Below are positions 5,279-7,513 of a stretch of 7,513 nucleotides of DNA, in pieces. The DNA is taken from contig DBCH01000001.1 in the NCBI GenBank assembly GCA_002292955.1, positions 1 through 7,513 of the forward strand. The letters run 5' to 3'. The translations under genes were made by a program, and so were the position numbers. The notes beneath the pieces were generated by a model. It searched no databases and was not told the origin of the DNA. It saw nothing but the letters and a program-made list of their open reading frames with translations. This DNA is from Microbacteriaceae bacterium UBA963. Its GTDB lineage: Bacteria; Actinomycetota; Actinomycetes; Actinomycetales; Microbacteriaceae. The number at the start of each line of letters is the position of its first letter. Position 1 is the first letter of the stretch.

Positions 5279-7513
5279 GTGTCGGAAGCGCTGGCACTTA
5301 CTGACCTCGCGAAGGCCGGATTTACCGACCTCCGAACCGGCCGTGAGGGCGTCGAGAGGTTAAGCACTCTTCTCCGGTGTGACGTCTCGGTGGTGTTGTC
5401 GACACTCAGTGTCGCCGCCGAACCTGACCTAGCCGCCGCTGCTCTCGAGGATATATTCCGCAAGGACCCAGATTTGGCCAAGCGGTGTGGCGCGGATGTC
5501 GTCTGGCTTGAGTCGCTCGTGCGGGTGATTGGAGTATCCCGCGGACTCGCGGAGTTCCTCATCCGTCATCCGGGACGGGTTGAGAGTCTGCGGGCGGTGT
5601 CGACCGATTTGGACACTGCCGAAGAAATGACGCGACGCCTGCTCGCGAGCGTTGGGGCAGACAAGGACGGGATTGCCGGGATCCAGGGCGACGAGGCCAG
5701 GGATGCCCTACGCGTCGAGTACCGAACGATCGTATGCGAAATTGCCGCGTGTGACCTTTCAGCAGATAAGGCTACGAAGGTCTTGGATCAGGTGGCTCGC
5801 GCTCTGGCTGATGCCGCGGGAGCCGCCATTGAGGCGAGCCTTGCGGTGGCTCGTGCCACCCTGCTTGCTGAGGGTGTCTCTCGTACGGAGTTGAACGACC
5901 TCGCGTTTGCCGTGATTGGCATGGGTAAGTGCGGAGCCAGCGAGTTGAACTACGTGTCCGACGTGGATGTGATCTACGTGGCCGAATCTCGAAACGAAGA
6001 GTCGCTCACGACGGAGAAGGCGCTGACTCACGCCACAAGGCTTGCCCAACTCGCCGGGCGCGGAATCAATGATTCCGGACAGGAACCCGGCCTCTGGGAG
6101 GTGGACGCCAACCTCCGTCCCGAGGGAAAAGCGGGGGCACTCGTGCGGACGCTTGATTCTCACCTCGCCTACTACGAGCGGTGGGCCAAGAACTGGGAGT
6201 TTCAGGCGCTTCTCAAAGCACGCGCCATTGCTGGGGACCGTGACCTTGGAGCGCGTTACGAAGAGGCTGTTGCCCCGAAGGTGTGGAGCTCGGCCGGTCG
6301 TGACGGTTTTGTGGACCAGGTGCAACGCATGCGCGAACGCGTCACCGAGAATATTCCGGCAGACGAGGTGGACTACCAGATCAAACTCGGTCCCGGCGGG
6401 CTTCGTGACGTTGAATTTACCGTGCAGCTTCTCCAACTGGTTCACGGCCTTCACGACGAGCGTGTGCGCCTTCGTGGAACCATCGAATCCCTCACGGCAC
6501 TCGCCGACGCCGGATATGTGGGGCGTGCAGAAGCGGCCACTTTTGCCGAGAGCTATCGACTCTTACGCGTGCTCGAACATCGTTTGCAACTCCGCTATCT
6601 GCGACGCACACACCTGATGCCCGGCGACGACGAAGACCTGCGCGTTCTGGCTCGTGCCAGCGGATTAGAGATGAGCTCCGAGGCTCTGACCGAGTTGTGG
6701 CGGTCGACCAAGGTGTCGGTGCGCGCGCTTCACGAACGCCTGTTCTATCGGCCCCTGCTGTCCGCAGCGGCCGCTCTGCCCGATGAGGGTCTCAACCTCA
6801 CCACGGAGCAGGCGCAGGCGCGATTGGCGGCCATCGGCTTTGTGGACGCCAAGGGAGCCCTTGCCCACATCACCGCGCTCACGTCGGGATTCGGCCGCCG
6901 GTCAACAATTCAGCGCGCCATCCTGCCCATTCTGCTTCAGTGGCTGGCCGCCGGTGCCGATCCCGACTTTGGACTTCTCGCGTTTCGTCGGTTGAGCGAC
7001 GCGTTGGGGGAGTCGCCGTGGTACCTCAAGATGCTGCGGGACTCGCAGGCGGCAGCGGAACGCCTGATGAAGGTGTTGAGCGGTTCCCGATACGTCTCCG
7101 ACCTTCTCGAGCGCCTGCCCGAGGCCACGGCGTGGCTGGACAGTGACGAGGACCTTGAGCCACGCGATGCGTCGTCCCTGGCTGTCGAGATTGACGCCCT
7201 TGTGGCCCGTCACGAAACTCACGAATCTGCCGTCTCGGCCATCCGCGCGATGCGGCGTCGCGAAGTCCTGAGGTTGGCCATTGCAGGAATCGTCGGCGTG
7301 GGTGACATCGCCGTTCTGGCCAAAGGTCTGACGGATCTCTCGAGTGCTGTTCTCGCCGGCTTCGTCGCGGTGGCGTTGCGAGATGCACCCGTGAATCCTG
7401 AATTTGCGGTCGTGGCAATGGGGAGATTCGGTGGCGGCGAACTCGTGTTTGGCAGTGATCTCGACGTGATGTTTGTGTATCGGGCCACGGCGGCGTGCGT
7501 GGGCCAAGAAGCG
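5279..7513 (+). CDS. glnE: Bifunctional glutamine synthetase adenylyltransferase/adenylyl-removing enzyme, N-terminal 745 codons (3' end outside window)
   Basis: GlnE attaches AMP to, and removes it from, a tyrosine of GSI-beta glutamine synthetase, switching it off when nitrogen is ample. The open frame runs without a stop from GTG 5279 to the window edge, 745 codons of an expected total near 1000. The first nucleotidyltransferase domain (adenylyl-removing) carries GMGKCGASELNYVSDVDV at residues 214-231, with acidic metal ligands D228 and D230. A helical region follows with KLGPGGLRDVEFTVQLLQL (about 369-387) and LEHRLQLRYLR. The second, adenylylating domain begins with AMGRFGGGELVFGSDLDV at 713-730, ligands D727 and D729, and is then cut. 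The MGKCGA form of the first motif is typical of actinobacterial GlnE. GTG 5279 is preferred because AGGA sits 6 nt upstream and SEALALTDLAKAGF resembles known N termini; the next in-frame ATG is far inside. It forms an operon with glnA2. Confidence 0.96.
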   Translation, partial: MSEALALTDLAKAGFTDLRTGREGVERLSTLLRCDVSVVLSTLSVAAEPDLAAAALEDIFRKDPDLAKRCGADVVWLESLVRVIGVSRGLAEFLIRHPGRVESLRAVSTDLDTAEEMTRRLLASVGADKDGIAGIQGDEARDALRVEYRTIVCEIAACDLSADKATKVLDQVARALADAAGAAIEASLAVARATLLAEGVSRTELNDLAFAVIGMGKCGASELNYVSDVDVIYVAESRNEESLTTEKALTHATRLAQLAGRGINDSGQEPGLWEVDANLRPEGKAGALVRTLDSHLAYYERWAKNWEFQALLKARAIAGDRDLGARYEEAVAPKVWSSAGRDGFVDQVQRMRERVTENIPADEVDYQIKLGPGGLRDVEFTVQLLQLVHGLHDERVRLRGTIESLTALADAGYVGRAEAATFAESYRLLRVLEHRLQLRYLRRTHLMPGDDEDLRVLARASGLEMSSEALTELWRSTKVSVRALHERLFYRPLLSAAAALPDEGLNLTTEQAQARLAAIGFVDAKGALAHITALTSGFGRRSTIQRAILPILLQWLAAGADPDFGLLAFRRLSDALGESPWYLKMLRDSQAAAERLMKVLSGSRYVSDLLERLPEATAWLDSDEDLEPRDASSLAVEIDALVARHETHESAVSAIRAMRRREVLRLAIAGIVGVGDIAVLAKGLTDLSSAVLAGFVAVALRDAPVNPEFAVVAMGRFGGGELVFGSDLDVMFVYRATAACVGQEA

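Noticed and set aside
5912..5968. Cysteine and GAS in the first GlnE motif (GMGKCGASELN) as a possible loss of adenylyl-removing activity
   Set aside because: Actinobacterial GlnE proteins commonly carry MGKCGA at this place, and the SDVD metal ligands are kept.
5759..6454. Minus-strand open frame of 231 codons opposite glnE, and a similar one at 6902-7507
   Set aside because: Both lie opposite an intact GlnE frame whose catalytic motifs are clear. Codon bias alone explains the open antisense frames.
1..7513. Mobile elements, CRISPR arrays, toxin-antitoxin or defence genes, and tRNA genes
   Set aside because: Nearly all bases are accounted for by the seven genes. I saw no transposase or integrase motifs, no spaced direct repeats and no cloverleaf sequences.

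Overview
The window is a compact housekeeping segment from a high-GC Gram-positive bacterium. The best fit is the phylum Actinomycetota, order Micrococcales, probably a Microbacteriaceae-like organism. Supporting evidence includes a class A RNase P RNA, a MetAP of the actinobacterial type Ic with its N-terminal extension, a PanB carrying the GDSA signature seen in the mycobacterial enzyme, a GlnA2-type glutamine synthetase, and a GlnE with the actinobacterial MGKCGA motif. The glnE-glnA2 adjacency with panB close by recalls the Mycobacterium tuberculosis glnA1-glnE-glnA2...panB neighbourhood. The family placement is recall and judgement by eye, not a search result.

Layout, left to right. At 1-207 (+) lies the 3' part of the RNase P RNA gene (rnpB), cut by the window edge. 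At 227-1105 (-) lies map, convergent with rnpB. A 12-bp divergent gap separates map from a small conserved 60-residue protein at 1118-1300 (+). That small gene ends 2 bp from the convergent panB at 1303-2133 (-). Nineteen bp upstream of panB is nadE at 2153-3892 (-), in the same direction and possibly the same operon. A 40-bp divergent gap separates nadE from glnA2 at 3933-5270 (+), followed after 8 bp by glnE at 5279-7513 (+), which runs off the right edge after 745 codons. No gene-free stretch reaches 300 bp. I saw no mobile elements, CRISPR, tRNA genes or phage features.

How the genes fit together. GlnA-type enzymes make glutamine; GlnE tunes glutamine synthetase by adenylylation. The divergent NadE uses glutamine as amide donor for NAD synthesis. 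PanB begins pantothenate (coenzyme A) synthesis, so nadE-panB pairs two cofactor pathways. Map removes initiator methionine and RNase P matures tRNA 5' ends, so both serve translation.

The most interesting signals are regulatory, not new genes. Both divergent gaps hold back-to-back TANNNT -10 boxes arranged with near-perfect symmetry. Three minus-strand genes (map, panB, nadE) and the 60-residue gene have a -10-like box ending 6-7 nt before the start codon and no convincing ribosome binding site, the architecture of leaderless mRNAs. glnA2 and glnE instead have visible Shine-Dalgarno sequences. I found no evidence for an undescribed multi-gene system here.
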